Assembly: GCA_009779845.1 (NCBI GenBank)
Contig: WRBE01000004.1
Coordinates: 1-64,000, forward strand
Reading direction: 5' to 3'
Length of the DNA: 64,000 bases
DNA from: Oscillospiraceae bacterium
GTDB lineage: Bacteria; Bacillota; Clostridia; Oscillospirales; Oscillospiraceae
This document shows, one piece after another, positions 53,688 to 61,502 of this stretch (positions are counted from its first letter, which is position 1; each line of letters opens with the position of its first letter). The notes under the pieces were generated by a model. That model did not search any database and was not told the origin of the DNA. It saw nothing but the letters and a program-made list of their open reading frames with translations. The position numbers and the translations under genes are program-made.

Positions 53688-54281
53688 CTAGTGAAACAGA
53701 CATCCGCAATAACTCTGCCGATACAGGCCCCACGCCTGTGCCAGCTCCATGCTCCGCTGATATCCGCCTTGTTTTTTTAAATCTCCGGGCAGGTATGTTG
53801 TTCCGAGGGGTTCCCCCACTGCGTGTCCAATTTCGTTGAGCCGCACGGCATCTTTGCGGGGGCTGACGGTCAGGGTGGTGGTGAAATAAGGAATACCCCG
53901 CTCGTTGGCCAACTGAGCGGTGGCCGTTAGGCGCAGTGTAAAACAGGCGGTGCAGCGTGGGCCGCCTTCCGGGGTGTCTTCCAGCCCCACGGCGATATCC
54001 TCAAAGGGAGCGGGATTGTAAGGAGCTTCTATTAAGGTAACTGGATATGCTGTATCCACACGCTTGATTGCGACCCGTTGGGCTTCTAAGCGCTGTTGAT
54101 ACTCCGCTTTGTCTTGGATGTTGGGGTTATAGAAATAAACCTCTAGCACAAACCACGCGCCCAGCCGTTCCATTACCGCCGCCGAGCAGGGGCCGCAACA
54201 GCTGTGGAGCAACAGCCGTTGCCCGGCGGGGATGGCGGCCATTTTTTGTTGCATTTCTTGGTGGTAGTTTTGTTTTTGCAT
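53688..54281 (-). CDS. queH: Epoxyqueuosine reductase QueH
   Basis: 197 residues from the ATG at 54281 (GGAG ten bases before). QueH (DUF208) carries out the last step of queuosine synthesis using an Fe-S/metal cysteine cluster. LLLHSCCGPCSA at the N-terminus (adjacent cysteines), CTACFTLRL in the middle and YCGC at the C-terminus give the cysteine pattern of QueH, distinct from cobalamin-dependent QueG. Divergently transcribed from thiN with overlapping promoters. Confidence 0.93.
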   Translation of the reverse strand: MQKQNYHQEMQQKMAAIPAGQRLLLHSCCGPCSAAVMERLGAWFVLEVYFYNPNIQDKAEYQQRLEAQRVAIKRVDTAYPVTLIEAPYNPAPFEDIAVGLEDTPEGGPRCTACFTLRLTATAQLANERGIPYFTTTLTVSPRKDAVRLNEIGHAVGEPLGTTYLPGDLKKQGGYQRSMELAQAWGLYRQSYCGCLFH

Positions 54282-54313
54282 AACGGTGTCGCTCCGATCT
54301 TGATATATAATCC

Positions 54314-54342
54314 AGTATGCCCCCACCAAGCCGGTTTGTCAA
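54314..54342 (-). promoter_or_regulatory. Promoter of queH
   Basis: Minus strand TTGACA (54337-54342), 17-base spacer, CATACT (54314-54319). Its -35 box overlaps that of the thiN promoter. Confidence 0.8.
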
Positions 54343-54364
54343 CCAGTTCGGCGGATGGTATACT
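54336..54364 (+). promoter_or_regulatory. Promoter of thiN
   Basis: TTGTCA (54336-54341), 17-base spacer, TATACT (54359-54364) with upstream TG. Its -35 box is the complement of the queH -35 shifted by one base. Confidence 0.8.
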
Positions 54365-54407
54365 ATATATCTACCAAATACCAATCCAACAAAAGGCGGT
54401 GTATCAT

Positions 54408-55019
54408 ATGCGGGCAGTCATTATCACAGGGGGCAGTATGACCGACTACAGCTACCTGCGGCAGTTTATCCGCTCAGATGATTATATTATCGCCGCAGAC
54501 AGCGGGTATCTCCACGCTAAGTGCCTAATGGTCACACCTGACGTCTTGCTGGGGGACTTTGATTCCCTAGCCGAGTTGCCGGAGGGCATCCCGATTTATC
54601 GCTTTCCCGCCAAGAAAAATTTGACCGATACAGAACTGGCGGTCAATTTCGCCAGAGAGCAGGGCTACCGGGACTTTTTACTCTTGGGGGCCACTGGGTC
54701 ACGGATGGATCATACACTATCGAACATCCTGCTCCTCTCCGCCCTGCGACCGGGCGAGACCGGGGCGGTGGTGGACGAGCATAATCAAATTTGGTTTACA
54801 GACAGCGAACTCTCGCTCTCTGCCGAACCGGGCACCCTCTTCTCGCTGATACCCCTCGCCACCTGTGAGGGTGTTACCACCACCAATCTAGCCTATCCCC
54901 TCCACAATGCCACACTGCTGGTGGGGCAAGGGGTTGGGGTGAGTAATGTGGTGCTGAAAAGCCCCGCAAACGTCACGCTTTCAGCGGGGGCACTTCTGGT
55001 TATGCTGTGTAAAGATTGA
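54408..55019 (+). CDS. thiN: Thiamine pyrophosphokinase
   Basis: 203 residues from the ATG at 54408 (AAGGCGG eight bases before); the open frame upstream crosses the promoter and queH. It transfers pyrophosphate from ATP to thiamine. GDFDS (Asp pair binding Mg-ATP), AADSGYLHAKCLMVTPDVLL and GATGSRMDHTLSN are diagnostic. Salvage of thiamine is implied. Confidence 0.94.
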   Translation: MRAVIITGGSMTDYSYLRQFIRSDDYIIAADSGYLHAKCLMVTPDVLLGDFDSLAELPEGIPIYRFPAKKNLTDTELAVNFAREQGYRDFLLLGATGSRMDHTLSNILLLSALRPGETGAVVDEHNQIWFTDSELSLSAEPGTLFSLIPLATCEGVTTTNLAYPLHNATLLVGQGVGVSNVVLKSPANVTLSAGALLVMLCKD

Positions 55020-55141
55020 CCGGCTAGGTCGACCGATATGCGGCGATTTCCGTATGGCGAAAGATACCGCCAGCACCGAACATTCCGTCAAACTCCACAA
55101 TCCGCATACACAAAAAACACCAAGATTCCCAAATAAAATGC

Positions 55142-55170
55142 TTGACAATTAAAATGCGCTCTGTTATGAT
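55142..55170 (+). promoter_or_regulatory. Promoter of the met leader and metNIQ
   Basis: TTGACA (55142-55147), 17-base spacer, TATGAT (55165-55170). The 55020-55141 stretch before it holds nothing recognisable. Confidence 0.88.
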
Positions 55171-55203
55171 AAGGAACAATCACTGACCAGCGAGGAGCAA
55201 CCC

Positions 55204-55251
55204 ATGCAAACTCAAACCAAAAAAATAGCTCTTTCTATGATGATGTGTTGA
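55204..55251 (+). CDS. Methionine leader peptide of metNIQ
   Basis: A 15-codon frame, MQTQTKKIALSMMMC, with GAGGAG six bases before the ATG and TGA at 55249. Three consecutive Met codons (55237-55245) next to the stop, then two stem-loops, make it the type of leader whose translation senses charged methionyl-tRNA. It is too short for usual annotation. The family resemblance is to trp- and his-type leaders; regulation by methionine is inferred from the codons and from the downstream transporter. Confidence 0.8.
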   Translation: MQTQTKKIALSMMMC

Positions 55252-55288
55252 CGCATACTTCCGTTCGTGACAATTTGGAGGTATGCGT
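55251..55288 (+). promoter_or_regulatory. Leader stem-loop immediately after the met leader stop
   Basis: ACGCATACTTCC (55251-55262) pairs with GGAGGTATGCGT (55277-55288), 12 bp with one G-U, 14-base loop. Its left arm starts at the stop codon, so a ribosome there would block the stem. Confidence 0.75.
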
Positions 55289-55295
55289 GATGGCT

Positions 55296-55328
55296 CGTTC
55301 TTTTCTCAGAAAAAGAATGGGTTTTTTT
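55296..55328 (+). terminator. Attenuator terminator of metNIQ
   Basis: CGTTCTTTT (55296-55304) pairs with AAAAGAATG (55311-55319, G-T wobble included), followed by GGTTTTTTT (55320-55328). It sits 33 bases before the metN start codon. Confidence 0.78.
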
Positions 55329-55360
55329 ATTGGGGTAGTTAGAAAAAGAGGGAGACAGAT

Positions 55361-56392
55361 ATGATTGTATTAAAGGATGTCAGCAAAACGTTCGAGACCC
55401 AGTACGGCGACATCAAAGCCGTGCGAAACATCAATGTAGAGATTAAATCCGGTGAGATATTCGGCGTCATCGGCCACTCGGGGGCAGGGAAATCTACTTT
55501 GATTCGGTGCCTGAATTTGTTAGAGGTACCGTCTGCCGGCCAAGTGATTGTGGACGGGGAAGACTTGATGGGCCTCTCTACCAAGGCCCTCAACCAGCGG
55601 CGGAAGAAAATCGGCATGATTTTCCAACACTTTTACTTAATGCCCTCTCGGACGGTGATGCAAAACGTGGCGTTCCCGCTCCGTGGCACAAACCTCTCCA
55701 AAGAGGAGAAGCGGGCGAAGGTTGAGTCGTTACTCGGCCTAGTGGGTCTGTCCCACCGGATTCAAGCCTACCCCTCGGCCCTATCCGGCGGAGAGAAACA
55801 GCGGGTGGCCATTGCAAGGGCTTTGGCAAACGACCCCTCGGTACTGCTCTGTGACGAGGCCACCAGCGCCTTAGACCCCCAGACAACAAAGTCGATTCTG
55901 GACTTACTCAAAGAGGTCAACGAAAAACTGGGCCTTACCATCGTGCTTATCACCCACGAGATGGCGGTGATCAAAGAAATCTGTGACCGGGTGGCGGTGA
56001 TGGAGGGGGGCGCAATCAAAGAGATCGGGGATGTGTTCCAAGTCTTTTCCGACCCGAGAAGTGACGTGGCGAAAGAGTTTGTGGCCTCCACCAACAGCCT
56101 GCATAAGGTATATGAGCTGATTGAAAATGACTCGCCCTTGGTGCGGTTGGCGAAGAATGAGCAACTGCTGAAGCTCACCTACAAGGCGGACAACGCCCAA
56201 GAGACCCTGCTCCACACGGCGGCGGAGCGGTTCGGGGTCAAAACCAATATCTGTTTCGGGAACATTGAGCTGATTCAAGGCAGGCCGCTGGGTAGCCTGA
56301 TTATTATCATCACAGGGGCGGAGGACAGCATCGAATCTGCCGTTGGCTATTTAGAAGAACAAGGTGTCCGCGTGGAGGTGGTCTCAAAATGA
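55361..56392 (+). CDS. metN: Methionine ABC importer ATP-binding protein
   Basis: 343 residues; GAGGGAG six bases before the ATG. Walker A GHSGAGKST, signature ALSGGEKQRVAIARAL, Walker B VLLCDEATSALDP. Residues about 265-343 are the NIL (ACT-like) domain, which binds methionine and shuts transport in E. coli MetN. First gene of metNIQ; overlaps metI by four bases. Confidence 0.96.
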   Translation: MIVLKDVSKTFETQYGDIKAVRNINVEIKSGEIFGVIGHSGAGKSTLIRCLNLLEVPSAGQVIVDGEDLMGLSTKALNQRRKKIGMIFQHFYLMPSRTVMQNVAFPLRGTNLSKEEKRAKVESLLGLVGLSHRIQAYPSALSGGEKQRVAIARALANDPSVLLCDEATSALDPQTTKSILDLLKEVNEKLGLTIVLITHEMAVIKEICDRVAVMEGGAIKEIGDVFQVFSDPRSDVAKEFVASTNSLHKVYELIENDSPLVRLAKNEQLLKLTYKADNAQETLLHTAAERFGVKTNICFGNIELIQGRPLGSLIIIITGAEDSIESAVGYLEEQGVRVEVVSK

Positions 56393-57069
56393 TAGAATTT
56401 ATTGAATCCGTTATCCCAAACTTCGCAAGGGGCTCTAATGAATTGGGTCGGGCGATTATACAGACGTTGCAGATGGTTGGTATCTCTGGGTTGGTGTCCT
56501 TTATACTGGGTACGGCATTAGGCGTGGCCTTGGTGGTGATGAAAAAGGGCGGAATTTGCCAGAATCCTGTGGCCTATAACATTTTGGATAAGTCTATTAA
56601 CATCCTGCGCTCTATCCCATTTCTGATTCTCATCTTTATGCTTATGGGTCTATCCCGGCTGATTATGGGCACTGCCATCGGCGTGGCCGGGGCCATTGTA
56701 CCACTGGTTGTGGGGACGGTTCCGTTCTTCTCCCGCCAGATTGAAACTGCATTGTCGGAGGTACCCCACGGGCTGATTGAAGCCTCCACCGCTATGGGCG
56801 TGTCTCGCTTGGGCGTGATTTTCCGGGTGTATCTACGGGAGAGTATTCCGTCTATCACACGGGTGACCCAGATTACGGCCATTAACCTAGTGAACCTCGC
56901 CACGTTCGCCGGTGCAGTCGGTGCCGGGGGCCTAGGGGACTTTGCGCTACGGTTCGGACACCAACTCAACATGCGGGACCTCATGTGGCTGACCATTGCC
57001 ATTATTTTGATCCTAGTCAGCCTGATACAGGCTGTGGGGAATATTATTATAAAAAGAGCAACACATTAA
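56389..57069 (+). CDS. metI: Methionine ABC importer permease
   Basis: 226 residues with five membrane segments; four-base overlap with metN. The EAA loop is GLIEASTAMGVSRLGVIFRV; FAGAVGAGGLGDFALRFG is the typical MetI C-terminal region. It forms the membrane channel with MetN. Confidence 0.95.
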   Translation: MIEFIESVIPNFARGSNELGRAIIQTLQMVGISGLVSFILGTALGVALVVMKKGGICQNPVAYNILDKSINILRSIPFLILIFMLMGLSRLIMGTAIGVAGAIVPLVVGTVPFFSRQIETALSEVPHGLIEASTAMGVSRLGVIFRVYLRESIPSITRVTQITAINLVNLATFAGAVGAGGLGDFALRFGHQLNMRDLMWLTIAIILILVSLIQAVGNIIIKRATH

Positions 57070-57084
57070 AAGGAGAATGAAACA

Positions 57085-57930
57085 ATGAAAAAGCTGATTG
57101 TACTGTTACTTGCACTGGGCCTACTACTCACCTTCGCCGCCTGCGGCGGGGGCGGCGACACCGCAACAGGCGACGGGGACCGGCACCACCTTCGCGTGGG
57201 CATCGTCGGGGCCTTTAACATCCACTGGGAAGTCATCCAAGAGATGGTGGCAGAAGAGGGGATTGACCTGGAACTGGTCTATTTCTCTGATTTCATGACC
57301 CCAAACCGGGCCTTAAATGAAGGCGACATTGACCTAAATGCATTCCAGCACGTCATGTTCTTAGAGGCGGACATTGAAGGCAACGGCTATGAAATTGAGC
57401 CCATTGCCGAAACCCTAATCTCGCCCCTGAACATTTTTGCTAACCACGACCGCATTGCGTCTATTGCGGATCTGCAAGACGGTCACACTGTTGCCATCCC
57501 CAGCGACCCCACCAACAGCGGACGTGCCCTGCGGCTGTTAGAGGCAGCGGGCCTTATCCGGCTCGACCCCAACGTGGAAGGGATTCCCTCTCAATTTGAC
57601 ATTATTGAGCGCATTGTGGACATTGAGATTTTAGAGGCCGAGGCCGGGATATTGGCCAACATGCTGCCCGACATTGAAGCGGCGGCCATCAACGGCACCA
57701 ACGCCCTGTCCGCCGGACTGCGCTTAGAGACGGATAGTATTTTCGCAGAGGACATCACCCAAGGGGATGTGTCCGCACTGAACAACGTCATCGTCGTGCG
57801 GACAGAGGATGTAGAAGCTGGCGGTTTGCGGATGGAGCTGTTTGACATCATCGTGAATGCCTATCACACCGATCGGATTCGGGACGTTATGCTAGAAGAG
57901 TTCGGCGGCGCACTGTTGCCGCTTTGGTAG
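57085..57930 (+). CDS. metQ: Methionine-binding lipoprotein
   Basis: 281 residues; AAGGAG seven bases before the ATG. A lipobox LTFAAC places the lipidated cysteine at position 20, followed by a Gly-rich linker. LRVGIVGAFNIHWEV, LNAFQHVMFLE and VAIPSDPTNSGRALRLLEAAGLI are NlpA/MetQ motifs. It captures L- or D-methionine at the outer face for MetNI. Some NlpA-family proteins bind other ligands, but the met leader supports methionine. Confidence 0.95.
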   Translation: MKKLIVLLLALGLLLTFAACGGGGDTATGDGDRHHLRVGIVGAFNIHWEVIQEMVAEEGIDLELVYFSDFMTPNRALNEGDIDLNAFQHVMFLEADIEGNGYEIEPIAETLISPLNIFANHDRIASIADLQDGHTVAIPSDPTNSGRALRLLEAAGLIRLDPNVEGIPSQFDIIERIVDIEILEAEAGILANMLPDIEAAAINGTNALSAGLRLETDSIFAEDITQGDVSALNNVIVVRTEDVEAGGLRMELFDIIVNAYHTDRIRDVMLEEFGGALLPLW

Positions 57931-57938
57931 AAAAGGGA

Positions 57939-57964
57939 CAACACGAATGCTTGCATTCGTGTTG
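57939..57964 (+). terminator. First hairpin after metQ
   Basis: CAACACGAATG/CATTCGTGTTG, 11 bp with a CTTG loop, nine bases past the metQ stop. There is no U tract; the second hairpin follows. Confidence 0.65.
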
Positions 57965-57979
57965 AGAGAATCGATCTAC

Positions 57980-58030
57980 GAGCCGGGACGTGTAGGGGAT
58001 GACCCCTATGTGTCTCGGCTCTTGTTTTTT
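57980..58030 (+). terminator. Main terminator of metNIQ
   Basis: A 19-bp stem (57980-57998 with 58003-58021, several G-U pairs, ATGA loop) followed by TTGTTTTTT. Confidence 0.88.
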
Positions 58031-58059
58031 GTGCGGTCAGGATGCGTCAATGTTGCTTA

Positions 58060-58713
58060 TTAGCGGTGGAATATGCTTCTTATAAACAGCATTGTGCCGC
58101 TCAATAGCAACAATGCAATAACGGCGTGTTTCATTTTAACTTCATCAACATGTTTATCCGCTGTTCTGCCTAGCGCCATTCCAATTATTACAGCAGGAAG
58201 TAGCGCAACGGTTACCAGAAATATGTGTCTGTTGAGTATGCCTGTTGCCCAATATAACACAACTCGAAATATATTTTCAAATAAAAAAACGAAACATGTA
58301 TTTGACCGAAACTGCTGTTTGTTGTTTGTGGTTTTACTGAAATAAACGGCTACGAGTGCCCCAACACCAAAGATACCCGCTAAAATTCCAGAGACAAACC
58401 CGGTAAGAGCCAATGTAGCCGTATTGTTCTTTTTTTCTTGTGAAACTGTCTGTTTGAATGCCATTTGAAGTGCCATTCCCACAATAGCTAATCCAAAAAC
58501 GGCTCTTAGAAGCCAGTCGGGCCCCATCTTCAAGAAAAAGATTCCGGGAATTAGCCCCACCACCATTAAGACAGCGAGAGGAATCGCACTTTTGAACGTA
58601 ATTGCTTTGCGTTCACGCCAGGCCATATATCCATTTGCGGGGACACTCATAAGCAAATCAACAGGGGTGGTTACAGTATTAGGGACAACAAAAGAAATTA
58701 TTATCCTTTAATA
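58060..58713 (-). pseudogene. TauE/SafE-family permease lacking its N-terminus
   Basis: The frame is open from a stop at 58714-58716 to 58060; the first ATG is at 58656 and there is no ribosome site. Translation above this ATG still matches the family (PNTVTTPVDLLMSVPANGYM aligns with the P...AVxxSVP..N.YRAW region), so homology runs to about 58700 and then ends abruptly. The first 30-40 residues, with the Gly-rich GxGGG helix, are missing. Five or six membrane segments remain. Intact members export sulfite or sulfonates. The break coincides with the start of the AT-rich mobile DNA. Confidence 0.75.
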
Positions 58714-58721
58714 GAGAAGAG

Positions 58722-58755
58722 AAAAACAAGGCTCTGACTGGCAGCCTTGTTTTTT
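58722..58755. terminator. Bidirectional terminator at the element's left end
   Basis: AAAAACAAGGCT (58722-58733) pairs with AGCCTTGTTTTT (58743-58754), 9-base loop. U runs occur on both strands. It insulates the element from the permease remnant. Confidence 0.82.
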
Positions 58756-58782
58756 GTTGTGATATTTTACCGTGGGTCGGTT

Positions 58783-58824
58783 CATAGGATATAACCAACA
58801 AGAAGTTGGGGGCTATATCCTATG
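58783..58824 (+). promoter_or_regulatory. Nested inverted repeat upstream of the small ORF
   Basis: Outer arms CATAGGATATA (58783-58793) and TATATCCTATG (58814-58824); inner CCAAC (58795-58799) and GTTGG (58805-58809). The right arm includes the ATG of the small ORF, so it may control its translation or be the recombinase-binding site (attachment site region). Confidence 0.55.
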
Positions 58825-58959
58825 GATATTACAGTTCATAATACGAACCCACAAAAGATAAAAGAGCAACTGCAAGAAATTGTCATTCAAAAGATTTTGG
58901 CAGATTTAGAGAAAAATCTAACAAATGCGGAGAATGACAATGTCAAGTGCAAGGAGTAA
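58822..58959 (+). CDS. 45-residue ORF overlapping the recombinase start
   Basis: A 45-residue frame (starts MDITVHNTNPQKIKEQLQ, ends CKE) with GGGGG before the ATG. It overlaps the recombinase start by 20 bases, so translation is probably coupled. It is helical, charged and without a match I can name; small proteins next to serine recombinases can be directionality factors or regulators, which is only a suggestion. Confidence 0.55.
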   Translation: MDITVHNTNPQKIKEQLQEIVIQKILADLEKNLTNAENDNVKCKE

Positions 58960-60496
58960 ATTCCACCAAGAAAAGGCATATGCTCCAAAAAGAATGGTGG
59001 GCTATGGCAGGGTTTCAACCGACAGGGAAGAACAAAAAACCTCTATCGCAAACCAAAAGAGATACTTTGAAAGTTACGCAAAGCAAAGAGGGTATGTTCT
59101 CGTTAAAATATATTTTGACGAGGGCATAACAGGCACGTCACTAAAAAAACGTATTGACTTTAATCAAATGATCAGTGCATCAGCACATGATATGTTTGAT
59201 ATTGTTGCTGTTAAAGATGTCAAACGCTTTGCAAGAAATGTAGTTGATGGGATAGCTTCTGTCCGTGAACTGCGAAAAAATGGAGTAGAAACCGAATTTA
59301 CGCTAAATAACATGAACGGCGAACTTGATAATGAAGCCTTTCTTGCAATGTCTTTTAGCTACGCCCAAAAGGAATCGACCGACCTTTCAAAAAGCGTGGC
59401 GTTTGGCAAAGAAATCAATGCAGAAAAAGGCAGAGTGCCACTAAGGGTATTCGGCTATGATAGGGTAGACAATTTTACACTCGTACCGAATGATGTAGAA
59501 GCCGAAGCTGTGAGAAATATGTTTGATTGGTATGTTAATCATGGCATGGGCTTGGGGACAATAGCAACTAAACTTAATGAGTTAGGAATCCCAACCAAAC
59601 TATCGGGCAAAATGTGGTATCCCCGAACTGTTAGACGGATGATGCAAAACAAACTGTATATAGGTATCCTAATTAATCACAAAAGCAAAACGGTTGATGT
59701 TTTAGAACATGAGCGGGCTATGCGTCCAGAGCACGAATGGAAAGTACACGACCGACCACAATTTAGAATCGTAGATGATAAAATATTTTATCAAGCACAA
59801 GATAAATTAGAGCGAAATCAGCAAATATATAAAAACAAATACACCCATATACTGGGTAGGGAATCATCAAGGCATTTATTCTCAACTCTTATCAAATGTG
59901 AACACTGTAGCCGCTCTTATGAAAAAAGAGCGTATGACAGGAAAAATGACAGGCGCGAATTTTACAAATGTGCGGGTTTGAATACTCACGGTAGGAAATT
60001 TTGTGACAATAACGAGACTGTAGAAGAAAAAGACTTATTAGACTTTGTCTTGAATTATCTGCGTGGTTTAGTGCAAGAGGATAAAAAATTCATAGAGCGT
60101 GCAGTAAAACAGGCAGAAAAAGTATATAAGGAAAAAATGTCTTCAACGGATACGCAAAAACTAAAAAGTAGGCAGGAAAAACTAGAGCGACATTGCAGAA
60201 AAAATAAAGAACTATACCTAAATGATATGTTAAGCATCGAGGAATACAAAACAGAGATAGCAAGGTTAAACGGAGAAATAGAAGTAATTAAGTCCGAGCT
60301 TTCAGACATTCATCAAGAAACGATAAAGCAAGAGAAAAATGCCTTGATAGCAGAACTCCAAAAGAAAAGCATTGATGGTTTCCTAAACGAGAATACGATT
60401 ACAAATGCAGATTTGAAAAAGGTTATAGATTTTATAAGAATAGGAAAAAGCGGTGTACATGTTCATTTAATTAATAATTATTCTAGCCTTGACTAA
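58940..60496 (+). CDS. Large serine site-specific recombinase
   Basis: 518 residues from the ATG at 58940 (GGAG seven bases before); ATGs at 58925 and 58934 are alternatives without better sites. The resolvase/invertase domain has YGRVSTDREE with catalytic Ser26, then FDEGITGTS and the VKDVKRFARN helix. The recombinase domain follows, then the zinc ribbon (CEHCSRSYEKRAYD...CAGLNTHGRKFC) and a charged coiled coil to the C-terminus. It would integrate and excise the element through att sites, with the core dinucleotide somewhere near 58.7 kb. Confidence 0.94.
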   Translation: MSSARSKFHQEKAYAPKRMVGYGRVSTDREEQKTSIANQKRYFESYAKQRGYVLVKIYFDEGITGTSLKKRIDFNQMISASAHDMFDIVAVKDVKRFARNVVDGIASVRELRKNGVETEFTLNNMNGELDNEAFLAMSFSYAQKESTDLSKSVAFGKEINAEKGRVPLRVFGYDRVDNFTLVPNDVEAEAVRNMFDWYVNHGMGLGTIATKLNELGIPTKLSGKMWYPRTVRRMMQNKLYIGILINHKSKTVDVLEHERAMRPEHEWKVHDRPQFRIVDDKIFYQAQDKLERNQQIYKNKYTHILGRESSRHLFSTLIKCEHCSRSYEKRAYDRKNDRREFYKCAGLNTHGRKFCDNNETVEEKDLLDFVLNYLRGLVQEDKKFIERAVKQAEKVYKEKMSSTDTQKLKSRQEKLERHCRKNKELYLNDMLSIEEYKTEIARLNGEIEVIKSELSDIHQETIKQEKNALIAELQKKSIDGFLNENTITNADLKKVIDFIRIGKSGVHVHLINNYSSLD

Positions 60497-60513
60497 GCAT
60501 TTCAAATTTTGAT

Positions 60514-60585
60514 ATGGCTTTTAAATAGCCATGTCTCAAATCTATTTCCATCCTATCCTTGTCAAGAATAGGGTGGAGATTTTTT
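60514..60585 (+). terminator. Terminator region after the recombinase
   Basis: A small hairpin ATGGCT/AGCCAT (60514-60532), then CCATCCTAT/ATAGGGTGG (60548-60556, 60568-60576; one G-U) followed by ATTTTTT to 60585. Confidence 0.75.
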
Positions 60586-60685
60586 GCCCTATAAAAAATA
60601 CTACCCGATCTTGACAACGCACTAAAGGCATAATAAGTTTTTGCCTTTTCGGCACACCGTGACGAAAGGGCATAGTTACAAGTTC

Positions 60686-60714
60686 TTGACTTAAAGATTT
60701 ATTTTTGAAATAAT
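60686..60714 (+). promoter_or_regulatory. Promoter of the first cargo gene
   Basis: TTGACT (60686-60691), 17-base spacer, AATAAT (60709-60714) with upstream TG. Confidence 0.6.
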
Positions 60715-60735
60715 GAGATTAGAAAAGGTGATTAT

Positions 60736-61374
60736 ATGCATGACTATCGCGAATATCGTGAATATATAAAATCAGAAGTTCAGCTACCAGTAACTGAAAT
60801 AACCATGGGCGAATTCGGTGTAATTGAAAATCGCACAACTTTGATACAAAAATGGAGTAGCCGAACAGAAGCTATAGCTAGAGAAATAAAGCGTTATCCA
60901 TGTGGTGCTGTCCTTACAGATGATATGAAACCACTTCCAGAGGTAGATATTCAAATAATATCTAGCTTAGATAATACAATAGAGGAAATTTGTTTGAAGG
61001 CAATAATACCTTATGGCGGTAGGGTTTGGGCTCCAACATTCCTCTTTAGCTATCATACCAATGATGGAAAGGCACCGGCAGACTATTATTCTTATCATAA
61101 GCACTATAACAAATATAATCACTACTTTTTCAATAGCTTTATTGGTTGTGGTGGACCTGGACCTATACCAGTTAATGCAGAATTTTATGCTAATGTAAGA
61201 ATAAAGGCTATTGAAATGTGCAATCCTCATAATCCGTATGATATAAATGCTATTATTGAATTATTAAGAGGACTTGAACATCCTAAAATAGATGAAATGT
61301 TACATGATGATTGGGATAGGATTAATGGTACAGAACAACCACAATCTCCAATGACTATAGAACACAGCAAATAA
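60736..61374 (+). CDS. Unrecognised cargo protein 1
   Basis: 212 residues; AAAAGGTG five bases before the ATG. Hydrophilic, no signal peptide or membrane segment. A cluster of aromatic and His residues (HKHYNKYNHYFFNSF, residues about 117-131) and a GCGGPGPIP turn stand out; the rest is mixed helix/strand. I do not recognise a family. With its own promoter and terminator it is an independent cargo unit, of the kind often used for defence or fitness functions in such elements; that role is not shown by the sequence. Confidence 0.7.
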   Translation: MHDYREYREYIKSEVQLPVTEITMGEFGVIENRTTLIQKWSSRTEAIAREIKRYPCGAVLTDDMKPLPEVDIQIISSLDNTIEEICLKAIIPYGGRVWAPTFLFSYHTNDGKAPADYYSYHKHYNKYNHYFFNSFIGCGGPGPIPVNAEFYANVRIKAIEMCNPHNPYDINAIIELLRGLEHPKIDEMLHDDWDRINGTEQPQSPMTIEHSK

Positions 61375-61387
61375 TTGCTGTGTTTTC
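61361..61387 (+). terminator. Terminator overlapping the stop of cargo gene 1
   Basis: AACACAGCAA/TTGCTGTGTT (61361-61370, 61375-61384), ATAA loop containing part of the TAA stop, then TTTTCG. Confidence 0.65.
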
Positions 61388-61502
61388 GCTACATTCATCA
61401 TCTCTCTGCGAAATTTGGCTAATCATGTTGACTTATAAGATTTGGCTATTTATAATTAGAAGCAAATCTTGAAATTCTTTTACCATAAGGAAATTTTATG
61501 AC

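Noticed and set aside
55020..55360. SAM riboswitch or Met T-box upstream of metNIQ
   Set aside because: No SAM-I core, specifier hairpin or T-box sequence could be found; the Met-rich leader peptide and terminator explain the region better.
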